Shown piece by piece: positions 16,490 to 26,214 of a stretch of DNA of 37,053 nucleotides. The translations under genes were made by a program, and so were the position numbers. Where the stretch lies: assembly GCA_903868145.1 (NCBI GenBank), contig CAIPTY010000035.1, positions 1 to 37,053 of the forward strand, given 5' to 3'. This DNA is from an uncultured Desulfuromonadales bacterium (GTDB lineage Bacteria > Desulfobacterota > Desulfuromonadia > Geobacterales > Pseudopelobacteraceae). Each line of letters opens with the position of its first letter. Position 1 is the first letter of the stretch. A model generated the notes under the pieces. That model ran no database searches, was not told the origin of the DNA, and worked only from the letters and a program-made list of their open reading frames with translations.

Positions 16490-17830
16490 CTACAACGCTT
16501 TTACTGCGGCTATGAAACGCTGTGCCCGCTCTTCGTAGTCGCGGAACATGTCAAAGCTTGAGCAGGCAGGAGACATGAGTACCGTCCCGCCGGAAGCGGT
16601 AAGCTGGGCTGACAGCCAGACCGCCTCCTCAAGAGTTGTGGCCCGATGGGTATCTGTCAGTGCGCCCAGTTCATCCTGCATGCGCTCGGCAGCTTCTCCG
16701 ATCAGTATCAGGTGCCGTACGCGCTCCTGAATCGGTGCAACCAGAGGGGTATACGAGCCGCCCTTGTCTTTGCCGCCGGCGATCAGAGTGATAGAGTCAA
16801 AGCTCTCCAGGGCTTTTTCGACACTTCCCACATTGGTGGCTTTGCTGTCCTCGTAGTAGCTTACTCCCTTCACCTTGCGTACAAACTCCATGCGGTGATG
16901 CAGTGACTCGAAATTACGCGCTGCGGCAAAGGTCTCTTCGGGACGGCATCCTGTCAGCAGTCCGCAGGCCATGGCGGCCATGATGTTTTCCATGTTGTGA
17001 ACACCCTTGAGTTTGATGTCGGCAGCAGGAAAGCGTACTTCAATGCCTTCATGGCGATAGCAGATCACGCCGTCACGGTGAAAAATTCCCTCCTCCAGCT
17101 CCTGTTTGCGGCTGAAAGGGAACAACCGCGCCTTGAGGCCCTGTGCGTATTTCCAGACCAATGCATCGTCACGATTAACGATAGCAAGGTCTTCGCCGGT
17201 CTGATTTTCGAAGATGCGCAGTTTTGCGTCGATATATTCCTGATAGCCGGCATAGCGGTCGAGATGGTCTTCGCTCAGATTCAGCAGTGCCGCAACCTTC
17301 GGGCGGAAGCTGCTGATCCATTCCAGCTGGAACGAGCTGATTTCCGCAACTACTATGTCAACAGGCCTGGCTGATTCAAGCAGATCGGTCAGCGGTTCAC
17401 CGATATTCCCGCCAATGTATGTTGTAAAGCCGTTGGCTTTGAAGATCTCTCCTGCCAGAGTGGTGGTTGTTGTTTTGCCGTTGGTTCCGGTAATTGCAAC
17501 CAGAGGAGCAGAAATGAAGCGTGCTGACAGTTCTATTTCGCTTATGATCTCTACGCCGGCCGATAGTGCCTTAAGCAGCAGGGGGTGATTTTGCGGCACG
17601 CCGGGAGAGACCACAATCAGGTCGGCGGACGTGAAATCTGTTTCGTCATGCCGACCCAGCACCCATCGAATATTGTGGGAATCCAGCTCCGATTGCACAT
17701 CGGCCAGTTCGGATTCATCCCGCATGTCGGTTGCAGTTACCCGTGCAGCACGCTCTGACAGGAAACGGGCACAGGAGACACCGGTGCGAGCCAGACCGAC
17801 AACAAGTATGTTTTTATTTTCCAGTTCCAT
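16490..17830 (-). CDS. murD: UDP-MurNAc-L-alanine--D-glutamate ligase
   Basis: 446 residues. Cytoplasmic Mur ligase that adds D-Glu. Rossmann start [21 protein letters not shown]-loop [10 protein letters not shown] near 115-124, [11 protein letters not shown] near 190, and [16 protein letters not shown] plus [12 protein letters not shown] in the C-terminal domain. The frame is open nine codons further to a GTG that overlaps the mraY stop. The ATG at 17830 is preferred because AGGGGA lies seven bases before it. Confidence 0.97.
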   Translation of the reverse strand: MELENKNILVVGLARTGVSCARFLSERAARVTATDMRDESELADVQSELDSHNIRWVLGRHDETDFTSADLIVVSPGVPQNHPLLLKALSAGVEIISEIELSARFISAPLVAITGTNGKTTTTTLAGEIFKANGFTTYIGGNIGEPLTDLLESARPVDIVVAEISSFQLEWISSFRPKVAALLNLSEDHLDRYAGYQEYIDAKLRIFENQTGEDLAIVNRDDALVWKYAQGLKARLFPFSRKQELEEGIFHRDGVICYRHEGIEVRFPAADIKLKGVHNMENIMAAMACGLLTGCRPEETFAAARNFESLHHRMEFVRKVKGVSYYEDSKATNVGSVEKALESFDSITLIAGGKDKGGSYTPLVAPIQERVRHLILIGEAAERMQDELGALTDTHRATTLEEAVWLSAQLTASGGTVLMSPACSSFDMFRDYEERAQRFIAAVKAL

Positions 17831-17853
17831 AAATGTTCCCCTGCATATTTGGT

Positions 17854-18930
17854 TCACCTCATCTTCAACGTCGAAATTGCCACCAGCGCCAGAATAATCG
17901 ATATAATCCAGAACCTGACGATGATCTTCGGCTCCGCAACCCCTTTCAGCTCGAAGTGATGATGTATGGGAGCCATGCGGAAGATGCGTTTTCCCCGGTA
18001 CTTGTATGACCCAACCTGGAAGATGACCGACAACGCCTCGACCACAAATACGCCTCCGACGATCACCAGCAGGATTTCCTGCTTGGTGAGCACGGCGATG
18101 ATCCCCAGAGTGCCCCCCAGCGAGAGCGAGCCCACATCACCCATGAATACATCGGCGGGGTAGGAGTTGTACCAGAGAAAACCCAGACCGGCACCCACCA
18201 TGGCCCCGCACAGAACGGCCAGTTCACCGGCTCCCGTGACGCGGGGGATCTGCAGGTAGGCCGACAGGGTTGCGTGTCCGGCCACGTAGGCAAAGAGCAT
18301 GTAGGTGGCCGCGTTGATGGTGACCGGCCCGATGGCCAGTCCATCGAGTCCGTCGGTCAAATTGACGGCATTGCTGGCCCCTACGATCACGAGGGTTGCG
18401 AAGGGGATGAACCAGATCCAGAGATCCGGGTGGAAATTTTTGAAGAAGGGGAAGTAGAGCTGCTCGCTGAATCCCGGCTTCAGAAACAGAAAAACCGCGA
18501 CTGAGCCTGCCAGCAATACCTGCCAGAACATCTTCTGACGTGCCGACAGTCCTTTGGTGTCCTTTTTGACCACTTTCAGATAATCATCCACAAAACCGAT
18601 CAGGCCATACCCGACGGTGATGAACAGCGCCGTCCAGATGTACGGATTCTTGAGATCCGCCCATAAAAGGGTCGGAATGACTATGGCTGCCAGTATCATG
18701 ATGCCGCCCATGGTGGGCGTCCCCTGCTTTTCCAGATGCGATTCGGGGCCATCGGTCCGGATCACCTGGCGCGCCTGCAGGCTTTCCAGTTTGCGGATAA
18801 TCCAGGGACCCAGTACAAAACAGACAATCAGCGCCGTTATCATTGCGTAGATGGTCCTGAACGTCAGGTACTTGAAGATGTTGAACAGCTTGACGTTGGC
18901 CGCCAGCGGATAAAAAATGTGGTAGAGCAT
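17854..18930 (-). CDS. mraY: Phospho-MurNAc-pentapeptide transferase MraY
   Basis: 358 residues with about ten membrane segments. Transfers phospho-MurNAc-pentapeptide to undecaprenyl phosphate, forming lipid I. Conserved parts: [11 protein letters not shown] near residue 70, FVDDYLKV near 115 (catalytic Asp pair), [13 protein letters not shown] near 190 and [12 protein letters not shown] near 325. It lies between murF (13-base gap) and murD (23-base gap). The start ATG has an aggaaa site about ten bases upstream. Confidence 0.98.
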   Translation of the reverse strand: MLYHIFYPLAANVKLFNIFKYLTFRTIYAMITALIVCFVLGPWIIRKLESLQARQVIRTDGPESHLEKQGTPTMGGIMILAAIVIPTLLWADLKNPYIWTALFITVGYGLIGFVDDYLKVVKKDTKGLSARQKMFWQVLLAGSVAVFLFLKPGFSEQLYFPFFKNFHPDLWIWFIPFATLVIVGASNAVNLTDGLDGLAIGPVTINAATYMLFAYVAGHATLSAYLQIPRVTGAGELAVLCGAMVGAGLGFLWYNSYPADVFMGDVGSLSLGGTLGIIAVLTKQEILLVIVGGVFVVEALSVIFQVGSYKYRGKRIFRMAPIHHHFELKGVAEPKIIVRFWIISIILALVAISTLKMR

Positions 18931-18943
18931 GGCCTGGTTTCCT

Positions 18944-20323
18944 CTATCGGCGGTGGGCTCGAATCCCTTCCGCGACTTTTTCCATCTTCATGCCGCGTGA
19001 CCCCTTCACCAGAACAAAATCGCCCTGGGAGGCCCGCGTGAGAATATCCGCTGCAATCTGCTCGTGACTCAGTCCCTGCCGGACGCCACTTGTCGGCATG
19101 CCGGCGCTGATGGCACCCTCTGCAATCCGTGAACTGTTCGTGCCGTAGAGATAGAGCCGGTCGGACACCTGAGCGGCCTGGGCACCAGCAGTCCGGTGCA
19201 GTTCGTCTTCATTGGCCCCCAGTTCCAGCATGTCGCCGAGCGCCACAAACGCTCTGCTTCCACCCTTGAGATCGCCCAGCGTCGCCAGTGCAGCACCCAG
19301 AGAGGCCGGATTGGCATTGTAGCTGTCATCGATCAGCACCAGGCCGTTCACTTCTTCCAGTTGGAAGCGCTTATCGTAGGGGCGAAACATCTCCAGTCCG
19401 TTTACGATGATCTCGGGCGGCACGCCCAGGGCATGAGCCGCTGCTGCTGCTGCCAGTGCGTTGTAAATGGTGTGCCGTCCGAACGCCGCCAGTTTCACGC
19501 TCAGGACTTCCTCTTCAATATGGAGACAGAATCGCTGGCCGCGGATGCCGCAGTTTTCGATTCCCGTGGCTCGAACATCCGCACTGCCCAGTCCGAAAGA
19601 GATGCGCCGTACACCGGTGGGTACAGGCAGGACGGCAATCAGCGGGTCATCGCTGTTGACGACGGAGCATCCGCCCGGTTTCAGGCACAGCAGCAGTTCA
19701 CCCTTGGCTCGGGCCACGTTTTCAACGCTCCCCATACTTTCCAGATGGGCGGGAAATGCGTTCAGCACGACGCCCACCCGGGGTGCGGCGATCTCGGCCA
19801 GACGGTCGATTTCACCCGGTTCGCTCATGCCCATCTCCAGCACGGACCAGGCATGTGCGGAGTTAAGCCTGAAGAGCATCAGCGGCAGGCCGATCATGTT
19901 GTTGAGGTTTCCGGCGGTTTTCAGGCCGCGGCCGATCTGCTCCAGAATGGTTGCCAGCATCTCCTTGCAGGTTGTTTTGCCGTTACTGCCGGTTATGCCC
20001 ACAAGCGGGATATCAAAGCGTCGGCGGTAGGCTGCCGCCAGGTCGCCCATTGCCCGCAACGTATCCTCAACTGCAATGCAACTGGTCTGAGTATCCGGTT
20101 CGTGGTGAGCCAGCCATGATTCAGCAGCCAGTACCGCTTGAACTCCCTGTCCAGGGACGCTTTCAATAAAATCATGCCCGTCGAAACGCTCTCCGCAGAG
20201 CGGCACGAAGAGTTCACCGGCAGTTACGGTGCGGGAATCGGTGGAGATGCCGGTCACCTCGCCGTCGGCTTCACCGATAATCCTGCCGCCGGTTATGGCG
20301 GCAATGTCCGGAATAGTGAACAT
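18944..20323 (-). CDS. murF: UDP-MurNAc-tripeptide--D-alanyl-D-alanine ligase
   Basis: 459 residues. Adds D-Ala-D-Ala (from Ddl) to UDP-MurNAc-tripeptide. ATP P-loop [10 protein letters not shown] at 109-118, [22 protein letters not shown] in several pieces around 155-175, [16 protein letters not shown] near 335 and LGDMLELG near 365. The ATG directly abuts the murE stop (TGA-ATG, no gap), so the two Mur ligases should be translationally coupled. Confidence 0.97.
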   Translation of the reverse strand: MFTIPDIAAITGGRIIGEADGEVTGISTDSRTVTAGELFVPLCGERFDGHDFIESVPGQGVQAVLAAESWLAHHEPDTQTSCIAVEDTLRAMGDLAAAYRRRFDIPLVGITGSNGKTTCKEMLATILEQIGRGLKTAGNLNNMIGLPLMLFRLNSAHAWSVLEMGMSEPGEIDRLAEIAAPRVGVVLNAFPAHLESMGSVENVARAKGELLLCLKPGGCSVVNSDDPLIAVLPVPTGVRRISFGLGSADVRATGIENCGIRGQRFCLHIEEEVLSVKLAAFGRHTIYNALAAAAAAHALGVPPEIIVNGLEMFRPYDKRFQLEEVNGLVLIDDSYNANPASLGAALATLGDLKGGSRAFVALGDMLELGANEDELHRTAGAQAAQVSDRLYLYGTNSSRIAEGAISAGMPTSGVRQGLSHEQIAADILTRASQGDFVLVKGSRGMKMEKVAEGIRAHRR

Positions 20324-21847
20324 TCAGGTAGCGATCTCCGCAAGGGCCTGTGCAGCCTCTTCGCAATCATCGAAGTGATGCCGTGTCGTGCCGATGATCT
20401 GGTAATTTTCATGCCCCTTCCCGGCCAGCAGGATTATGTCGCCGGTTCTGGCGCTGCGCACGGCCAATCGGATGGCTTCGCGCCGGTTCTCCCTAACAAT
20501 AAAGCCCTTCGCATCGAAACCATCGGCAAGTTCATCGTGTCTGAATTCTTTCGTATTCAGCGTTTGAACACCCGCTTTTATCTGTCCGAGAATTGCCAGC
20601 GGATCCTCGCTTCGGGGATTATCAGATGTTACGATTGTCAGATCTGACCACTCGGCGGCAATACGCCCCATGATGGGCCGTTTGCCCGGATCACGGTCTC
20701 CACCGCAGCCAACGACCGTGATGATGCGCCCCGTGGCCAGTTCTTTGATGGTCGAGAGCACATTTTCCAGTGCGTCGCCGGTATGGGCATAATCCACCAG
20801 CAGGGTGATTCCGTGACGATTCTCTACCCGCTGCATGCGCCCCGGCACGGTAGCGTGATGTTCGATGCCGTATTTGATCGCCTCCAGCGGCAGATCAAGG
20901 GCGATTCCGGCCGAGACCGCTGCCAGGATGTTGGAGAGGTTGAAACGACCCAGCAGGTTTGATGCAAACGGGAAATCACCTGCAGGCGTGCGGATGCTGC
21001 CGCTGATACCGTTGACCGAAATCCGGATGTCCATGGGATACACATCACCGCGGAAATCGATTCCGAAGGTAATGACCGGGCAGGCGGACAGTTTCTGGAT
21101 GGCCTCACCGCTTGGGTCATCCCTGTTTATGACAGCCCGTCGCCGGGGTTTGGTCGCATCCGGACGGAGCAGTTCCGAAAACAGCCTGCTCTTGGCCGCA
21201 CGATACCTCTCCATGTTCACGTGATAGTCCAGGTGGTCGCGGGTCAGATTGCTGAAAATGCCCACATCGAACTGGCAGCCGTCCACCCGTTTCTGTTCCA
21301 GGGCATGGGAGGAAACCTCCATCACAAAGGACTTCGCCCCCGTATCGGCAAGTTTCCGGAAGGCTGCCTGAAGTTCAGTTGATTCCGGTGTCGTATGTGA
21401 TGATTCAAGGCACACATTCTCGAAACGGTAGCTGATCGTTCCCAGTACGGCAGCCGGGAGGCCGGTTGCAGCAAGGATGGCCTCGATCAGATAGGTGGTG
21501 GTGGTTTTGCCATTGGTCCCGGTGATGCCGATCAAGGGTACCCCGGCTGTCGGGTTGCCATAAAACTCCGCCGCCATGCGTGCCATTGCAGCCCGTCCGT
21601 CAGTCACACGAACCCAGGGAATATCCGACGGAGCGTCTTCCTGGTTTTCCAGCACGATGGCCGATGCACCTGCCGCGATTGCGGCAGGGATAAAACGGTG
21701 ACCATCTGCAGAGGCGCCGCGCAGCGCAAAAAACAGGCAACCCGGAGAAACGGAGCGTGAGTCACAGGTCACCCCGGAGATATCCACGGTGTCATCTCCG
21801 TGGATAACGCTGCCTGTAACCGGGATGAGGAGCTGACTGAGCTTCAT
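20324..21847 (-). CDS. murE: UDP-MurNAc-L-Ala-D-Glu--meso-diaminopimelate ligase
   Basis: 507 residues. Adds the third residue of the stem peptide. ATP P-loop [10 protein letters not shown] at 108-117, THTTPE-like substrate loop (here SHTTPEST), DHLDYH near 205, and SDNPRSEDP with DNPR at 409-412. DNPR is the motif of meso-diaminopimelate-adding enzymes, so the peptidoglycan should be the DAP type. The frame runs upstream to a TTG inside ftsI; the ATG at 21847 is chosen because GGAG lies six bases before it and MKLSQLL is a typical start. Confidence 0.97.
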   Translation of the reverse strand: MKLSQLLIPVTGSVIHGDDTVDISGVTCDSRSVSPGCLFFALRGASADGHRFIPAAIAAGASAIVLENQEDAPSDIPWVRVTDGRAAMARMAAEFYGNPTAGVPLIGITGTNGKTTTTYLIEAILAATGLPAAVLGTISYRFENVCLESSHTTPESTELQAAFRKLADTGAKSFVMEVSSHALEQKRVDGCQFDVGIFSNLTRDHLDYHVNMERYRAAKSRLFSELLRPDATKPRRRAVINRDDPSGEAIQKLSACPVITFGIDFRGDVYPMDIRISVNGISGSIRTPAGDFPFASNLLGRFNLSNILAAVSAGIALDLPLEAIKYGIEHHATVPGRMQRVENRHGITLLVDYAHTGDALENVLSTIKELATGRIITVVGCGGDRDPGKRPIMGRIAAEWSDLTIVTSDNPRSEDPLAILGQIKAGVQTLNTKEFRHDELADGFDAKGFIVRENRREAIRLAVRSARTGDIILLAGKGHENYQIIGTTRHHFDDCEEAAQALAEIAT

Positions 21848-21881
21848 ACTGTCTCCAGAAATCTCGTGGCCGTTATGGCGG

Positions 21882-23852
21882 TCACGCAGACGGGGCAAAC
21901 TTGATCCAGACCTCGCCGATCCCCCTTATTTTATGCCCGGGAGGCGGGTTCTGCTCCATGGCCCGACCGCTGCCCATCAGTCTGATGTTGATGCCTTTTT
22001 TCTCCATTACCTGCAGGACGCGGCGCATGCTCATGCCGTGGAAATTAGGCATGATGGCGCCATCTTCACCGGGCATTGCGTCTATGGATCCACCCTCCAG
22101 CGCCACTTCCTGCTGCTGGGGTGCGGGAGTTTTTGCAGCGTTCTTGTGTGCTGTCGTGCGGGTTTCGCCAGTCGGAATTATTTTAAGGTAGGCAAGCGAA
22201 TTCATGGCAATGGAGTGAAATGCCGGAGCGGCAACCACTCCGCCATATTTACTCCCCTGTGGTTCATCCACGATGACCACGATAGTCAGTTTCGGTTTTT
22301 CTGCCGGGATGAAGCCGATGAACGATGCGGTGCGTTTTGAACCGTAACGGCGAGTCACCGCATCCACCTTCTGGGCTGTTCCTGTTTTACCGGCCACCCT
22401 GAAACCATCCACGGCCGCCTTCGTGCCGGTGCCGCCTTCGGTGGTAACGGTTTCCATCATCCGGGCAACTTTCTGAGCCGTTTCCGGCGATACAACACGC
22501 CGTACCACCTGAGGTTCAAATTTTTGTGAAACATGGCCATTGTCATCAAGAATCCGCTCAACCAGATAGGGCTTCATCAGGTTCCCGCCATTTGCAATTG
22601 TAGATACGGCCGAAGCCAGCTGCATTGCCGAAGTGGAGACCCCCTGCCCGAAGGCGATGGTTGCCAGGTCGACACCGTACCAGCGCTTTTTCAGGTTTCC
22701 GGGTGATTCTCCCGGCAGGTCTATGCCGGTCCGTTCCCCAAAACCGAAGTTGTGCAGGTAGCGGGAAAGCCGTTCTTCGCCCAGCCTGAATCCGATCTTG
22801 GCGGCCCCGATGTTGCTGGAATATTTCAGGACATCCGAAACCGAGAGCCGGGGGTGGGGATGGTCATCATGGATAATGCGGTCAGCAACCCGGTAGACTC
22901 CGTTTTCGCAGTTGAACATATCGGTCGGCTTGACTATTTTCTCCTCAAGTGCGGCCGCGACTACAAATATCTTGAATGTTGAGCCCGGCTCAAAACTGTC
23001 GGCAACAGTGCGGTTGCGCATCTGTGCCTGCGTATAGCGCGCATGCGCATTGGGGTTGAACGTCGGGAAGTTGGCCATGGCCAGTATCTTGCCGGTATCG
23101 GACTCCATCACCAGCGCCATGCCCCCCTTGGCGCTGTTTTCCGTTACCGCCCTGGCAAGCTCTTTCTCTGTGATGTACTGAATATTCTTGTCCAGCGTGA
23201 GGATCACATTTTTGCCGGGAGAGGCATTCTTGATGACCGTGCTCTTGACGGCTATGTCACGCCCCAGATTGTCACGCTCCGTAATCATGTAGCCGGTATT
23301 GCCCAGTATGGTGGCGTCGTACTTGAGCTCGATCCCTTCCAGGCCGTTCGGATCCTGCCCGGTGAAACCGAGCACGTGAGCCGCTACCTCGACGTTTGGA
23401 TAGAAGCGCTTGTTCTCTTTGACGAAGCCGATCCCGCGCAGCTTCATATTCTTGATACGGGCAGTCATCTCAGGTGCCATACGGCGTTCCAGCCAGACGA
23501 AGTTCCTGGCACTGGAGATTTTTTTAACGAGTTCATGTCGCTGAGTGCCGAAAATAGGTGCCAGGACTGCGGCAGTGCCTTCGATATCGTTGATATGACG
23601 CGGTTCGGCGTAGCAGGAGTCCATTTCGACCGATACCGCCAGCGGTGTGCCGTTGCGATCCATGATCGCCCCGCGCGCCGGTGTGAGCGGAACGATTCGC
23701 TGGTGCTGCTTCTCGGCCTTTTTTACCATATCCTCGTGTTTGATGATCTGAAGGTAAAACGCACGACAGGTGACACTCAGGAACAACAGGCCGAAAAAAG
23801 TTCCGATCATTATGATCCGGATGCGCGCCCATTTTTCCCGTTCGTCCCTCAT
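21882..23852 (-). CDS. ftsI: Septal transpeptidase FtsI (class B PBP) with C-terminal PASTA domain
   Basis: 656 residues. One membrane segment at about 12-34, a PBP dimerisation domain (about 55-210), and a transpeptidase domain with the three active-site motifs: STFK at 291-294 (nucleophile Ser291), SSN at 345-347 and KTG at 489-491. The C-terminus (about 598-656, MPNFHGMSMRRVLQVM onward) is a PASTA domain, which is absent from E. coli FtsI but occurs in spore-former and deltaproteobacterial relatives. It cross-links septal peptidoglycan with FtsW. The ATG overlaps the ftsL stop (ATGA), with no strong ribosome site of its own, so coupling is likely. Confidence 0.96.
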   Translation of the reverse strand: MRDEREKWARIRIIMIGTFFGLLFLSVTCRAFYLQIIKHEDMVKKAEKQHQRIVPLTPARGAIMDRNGTPLAVSVEMDSCYAEPRHINDIEGTAAVLAPIFGTQRHELVKKISSARNFVWLERRMAPEMTARIKNMKLRGIGFVKENKRFYPNVEVAAHVLGFTGQDPNGLEGIELKYDATILGNTGYMITERDNLGRDIAVKSTVIKNASPGKNVILTLDKNIQYITEKELARAVTENSAKGGMALVMESDTGKILAMANFPTFNPNAHARYTQAQMRNRTVADSFEPGSTFKIFVVAAALEEKIVKPTDMFNCENGVYRVADRIIHDDHPHPRLSVSDVLKYSSNIGAAKIGFRLGEERLSRYLHNFGFGERTGIDLPGESPGNLKKRWYGVDLATIAFGQGVSTSAMQLASAVSTIANGGNLMKPYLVERILDDNGHVSQKFEPQVVRRVVSPETAQKVARMMETVTTEGGTGTKAAVDGFRVAGKTGTAQKVDAVTRRYGSKRTASFIGFIPAEKPKLTIVVIVDEPQGSKYGGVVAAPAFHSIAMNSLAYLKIIPTGETRTTAHKNAAKTPAPQQQEVALEGGSIDAMPGEDGAIMPNFHGMSMRRVLQVMEKKGINIRLMGSGRAMEQNPPPGHKIRGIGEVWIKFAPSA

Positions 23853-24190
23853 TTGACGAGAATGACCTGCTGCTCGGTCGGTAACGCCATGCCAAGTTCC
23901 CCTTTGGCAATTATCTCCACACGCGCAGGAGCCCGGAGGGATACAGCCTCCAGCCTGAGGCGTTTCTGGTCCTGTTCAGCCTCCTTGAGCATACGGCTTG
24001 ACTCTGAAATCTGCAGATTCAGGTCGACCAATTTGAAGCGTGACCAGACATGAAATACTGAGACGATGGTCAGGAGAATCATAAAGATCATCAGGAACCT
24101 GAAAATATCCAGCCGACCGGTTGTCAGTTCCGCATTTCCAAACGGGCGAGGGGCGATAACTTTGCCATAGTCGGTTCGTGCCTGTGCCAC
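23849..24190 (-). CDS. ftsL: Cell division protein FtsL
   Basis: 113 residues, the typical size and position for FtsL. A short basic N-terminus, one membrane segment at about residues 29-50 (FRFLMIFMILLTIVSVFHVW) and a periplasmic coiled-coil stretch (about 55-85, ISESSRMLKEAEQDQKRLRL). Sequence conservation in this family is low, so the call rests mainly on topology and on its place between rsmH and ftsI. The start is GTG at 24190 with AAGGAG nine bases upstream. Confidence 0.88.
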   Translation of the reverse strand: MAQARTDYGKVIAPRPFGNAELTTGRLDIFRFLMIFMILLTIVSVFHVWSRFKLVDLNLQISESSRMLKEAEQDQKRLRLEAVSLRAPARVEIIAKGELGMALPTEQQVILVK

Positions 24191-24210
24191 GGGGTATTCT
24201 CCTTGCTTCC

Positions 24211-24247
24211 AAAAAAGTGCCGCCGACTGCTGTCAGTCGCTGGCGGC
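24211..24247 (-). terminator. Terminator-like hairpin over the rsmH stop codon
   Basis: On the minus strand GCCGC, a 3-base bulge, CGACTG, loop ACAG, CAGTCG and GCGGC form an 11-bp interrupted stem (24219-24247), then AC and six U (24211-24216). The rsmH stop (24233-24235) lies in the loop and stem top. It has the shape of an intrinsic terminator inside the dcw cluster, about 20 bases before the ftsL start. It may be a partial terminator or an attenuator sensitive to ribosomes finishing rsmH. Confidence 0.55.
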
Positions 24248-25183
24248 CAGTTTCTCCACAGCCCGCAGTTTTGCACTGCGTGATCGTGGATTTTCATGAA
24301 TCTCCGTATCGGTTGCCAGAATCGGTCTACCCGTCAGAAGCCGTGCCCTCGGGGCTCTACCGCAGGCGCAGACCGGCAGATTTCGCGGGCAGAGGCACCC
24401 GGTGGCGTATTCCCGGAAGATATGCTTGACGATGCGATCTTCCAATGAGTGGAATGATATGACAACGCCGTGTCCCCCCGGTTTCAGGAGATCGAGAGCG
24501 CCCCTCAGACCTTTTTCCAGGTTTTCAAGTTCCCGGTTGACGGCAATCCGTACCGCCTGGAAGGTGCGGGTGGCGGGGTGAATCCTGTCGTCCCACTTTG
24601 CCTTGGGGACCGCCCCCTTGATGATGTCAACCAGCTGTAACGTTTCTATAACCGGCGATGCGACCCGGGCTTTGATGATAAATTGTGCAATGCGTCTTGC
24701 CCAGCGCTCCTCGCCATATTCCCGAATGATCCGCTCAAGCTCATCTTCCGGCAACCGGTTCAGCATTTCGGCTGCCGTCTCGCCGCTACTTGTGTCCATA
24801 CGCATATCCAGCGGGGCATTCTGCTGGAAGCTGAAACCCCGTGTCGCGCTGTCCAGCTGGTGAGAAGAGACACCCAGATCAAGGATGAATCCGTCCAATG
24901 CCTGCATACCGAGGCGATTCAGATGAAGCCCCAGATCGCCAAAATTGCCGTGAACAAGGTGTGTCGCTGTCTCGAATCCCGCCAAACGCTGTCGGGCTGC
25001 GACCAGGGCTTCCACGTCCTGATCGATCCCCACCAGAGTGCCGCCGGGGGTGCAATGCTGCAGAATCAGCAGGGAGTGACCCGCTCCACCCAATGTTCCG
25101 TCCAGGTAGGTGCCGCCCGGTTGTGGGCTCAGAAACCTGATAACTTCTTCCGGCATGACTGAAAGGTGGTGAAACTCCTCCAC
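24233..25183 (-). CDS. rsmH: 16S rRNA (cytosine-1402-N4)-methyltransferase RsmH
   Basis: 316 residues. SAM-dependent enzyme (formerly MraW) that N4-methylates C1402 in the 16S decoding centre. N-terminal [12 protein letters not shown] motif [12 protein letters not shown] near 30, [19 protein letters not shown] near 100 and the C-terminal [15 protein letters not shown]. It starts with GTG at 25183, sharing one base with the mraZ stop, so coupled translation is likely. The 42-base gap to ftsL contains a terminator-like hairpin. Confidence 0.97.
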   Translation of the reverse strand: MEEFHHLSVMPEEVIRFLSPQPGGTYLDGTLGGAGHSLLILQHCTPGGTLVGIDQDVEALVAARQRLAGFETATHLVHGNFGDLGLHLNRLGMQALDGFILDLGVSSHQLDSATRGFSFQQNAPLDMRMDTSSGETAAEMLNRLPEDELERIIREYGEERWARRIAQFIIKARVASPVIETLQLVDIIKGAVPKAKWDDRIHPATRTFQAVRIAVNRELENLEKGLRGALDLLKPGGHGVVISFHSLEDRIVKHIFREYATGCLCPRNLPVCACGRAPRARLLTGRPILATDTEIHENPRSRSAKLRAVEKLAASD

Positions 25184-25659
25184 TACAGTCCCAATTCTGC
25201 TGCAGCTTCAGTACCGCTTGGGAAGTTCTTCATGTTCTGGCCGCGAACCTTGTCCCATTCAGTCATGCTCCAGATCTCTATCTTGTCCATCGTGCCGACG
25301 AACTGGATCTCCCGATCCAGGGACGCATCCCTGCGGAACGTCGGCGGGATCAGAAATCGTCCCAGTTTGTCGGCGCTGCATTCCTGAGCCGGCGCAAGAA
25401 TGGTGTGCATGATGCTCTTGCGTTGATCAGAGGTAAGGCCCTTGATTGCCTGAAATTTTTGTTCAAAGGCAAACCATTCGTTGTACGGAAAGATAAGCAG
25501 CCCGGAGCTCTGTTGACCATCATCCAGGTGTATCGGAGCCGAATTTGTCAGAAAAAAACGCTCATCAGAGTACTTGCTGATCAGTATTTCCCTGAACCTG
25601 GCCGGCAGGCTGGTGCGCCCTTTGGCATCTATGGTTGTCTCAAAAATTCCCCGGAACAT
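25183..25659 (-). CDS. mraZ: Transcriptional regulator MraZ
   Basis: 158 residues. First gene of the dcw cluster; MraZ is a ring-forming AbrB-like DNA-binding protein that represses its own operon in E. coli. Two SpoVT/AbrB-like half motifs are visible: DAKGRTSLP at 11-19 and DKLGRFLIP at 97-105. The start ATG has AGAGGG five bases upstream. A promoter and three 10-base-spaced repeats that fit an MraZ box lie directly upstream, so autoregulation is likely. Confidence 0.96.
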   Translation of the reverse strand: MFRGIFETTIDAKGRTSLPARFREILISKYSDERFFLTNSAPIHLDDGQQSSGLLIFPYNEWFAFEQKFQAIKGLTSDQRKSIMHTILAPAQECSADKLGRFLIPPTFRRDASLDREIQFVGTMDKIEIWSMTEWDKVRGQNMKNFPSGTEAAAELGL

Positions 25660-25681
25660 GGCGCCCTCTTGGCACTAATTG

Positions 25682-25705
25682 CCATAATAATCCACTTTTT
25701 TCCAC
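25682..25705 (-). promoter_or_regulatory. MraZ box: three direct repeats with 10-base period
   Basis: On the minus strand GTGG (25702-25705), GTGG (25692-25695) and ATGG (25682-25685) recur exactly every ten bases between the -10 element and mraZ. E. coli MraZ binds TGGGN repeats separated by five bases, the same period. Here the repeat reads TGGA, TGGA, TGGC. The position just downstream of the -10 fits repression. Confidence 0.75.
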
Positions 25706-25716
25706 AATATGGGAAA

Positions 25717-25745
25717 TTTATAGCGTCCGTCAAGGTCTGTGTCAA
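25717..25745 (-). promoter_or_regulatory. Sigma70 promoter of the dcw operon
   Basis: On the minus strand TTGACA (25740-25745), a 17-base spacer and TATAAA (25717-25722): a perfect -35 and a 5/6 -10. Transcription would start near 25710, giving a leader of about 50 bases that contains the MraZ box. This is the only consensus-quality promoter seen for the cluster. Confidence 0.85.
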
Positions 25746-25779
25746 GATAAAATATGATTATTGTGAAGTTTTTCTGCAC

Positions 25780-25810
25780 AAAAAAACCTCCCCCGTTTCC
25801 GGGAGAGGTT
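25780..25810 (-). terminator. Rho-independent terminator after the 114-aa hypothetical gene
   Basis: On the minus strand AACCTCTCCCG (25800-25810) and CGGGGGAGGTT (25785-25795) form an 11-bp stem with one mismatch or wobble and a 4-base loop, followed by a run of U (25780-25786). It insulates the dcw promoter from upstream transcription. Confidence 0.85.
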
Positions 25811-25835
25811 GTGAGTGGCGAGATATGTGCGCGGT

Positions 25836-26180
25836 TTATTTCTTGCGGCGATCCAACAGAGATACAACCTTTGAACTGCCAGCCTCCCGGCGCAGATTTT
25901 TTTGCTGTTCCTGCTCCCGCTGTTCCTGCTTCAGTCGCTCTTCTTCCAGCGGTGAGACGACCGGTTCAAGGCGGATCGGTGTGCCCCCCATGGTGAATGC
26001 GGCCCCTTCGATCTGGAACTCGTCCAGGATCCAGGTGAAAACCTGCAGCGGAAAGGTGAAGACCAGCAGGCGCACCTGCCACCAGCCGGGTTTGACGTCG
26101 GGGTTTATCTCTTCAATGCGGGCGTAGAAGCCCGGCTTGTTGTCAACATGAATGAGAACGACGTCGCTGATGGTTGCCAT
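25836..26180 (-). CDS. Conserved-looking hypothetical protein, 114 aa
   Basis: The ATG at 26180 has an AAGGA site seven bases upstream. The N-terminal 75 residues look like a small beta-rich fold with several Trp and Pro (NPDVKPGWWQVRLLVFTFP). The C-terminal 40 residues (EEERLKQEQREQEQQKNL and a basic tail) are a charged, helical or disordered extension. I do not recognise a family. It lies 34 bases after the 3' end of RNase P RNA with no terminator between, so it may be transcribed from the rnpB promoter. A strong terminator follows it. Confidence 0.75.
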   Translation of the reverse strand: MATISDVVLIHVDNKPGFYARIEEINPDVKPGWWQVRLLVFTFPLQVFTWILDEFQIEGAAFTMGGTPIRLEPVVSPLEEERLKQEQREQEQQKNLRREAGSSKVVSLLDRRKK

Positions 26181-26214
26181 GGTGCGTCCTTGAACGTAGA
26201 TTTATGTTTAAATT

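Noticed and set aside
19196-20119. 307-aa plus-strand frame opposite murF
   Set aside because: Antisense shadow; murF is unambiguous.
23043-24053. 336-aa plus-strand frame opposite ftsI and ftsL
   Set aside because: Antisense shadow of conserved genes.
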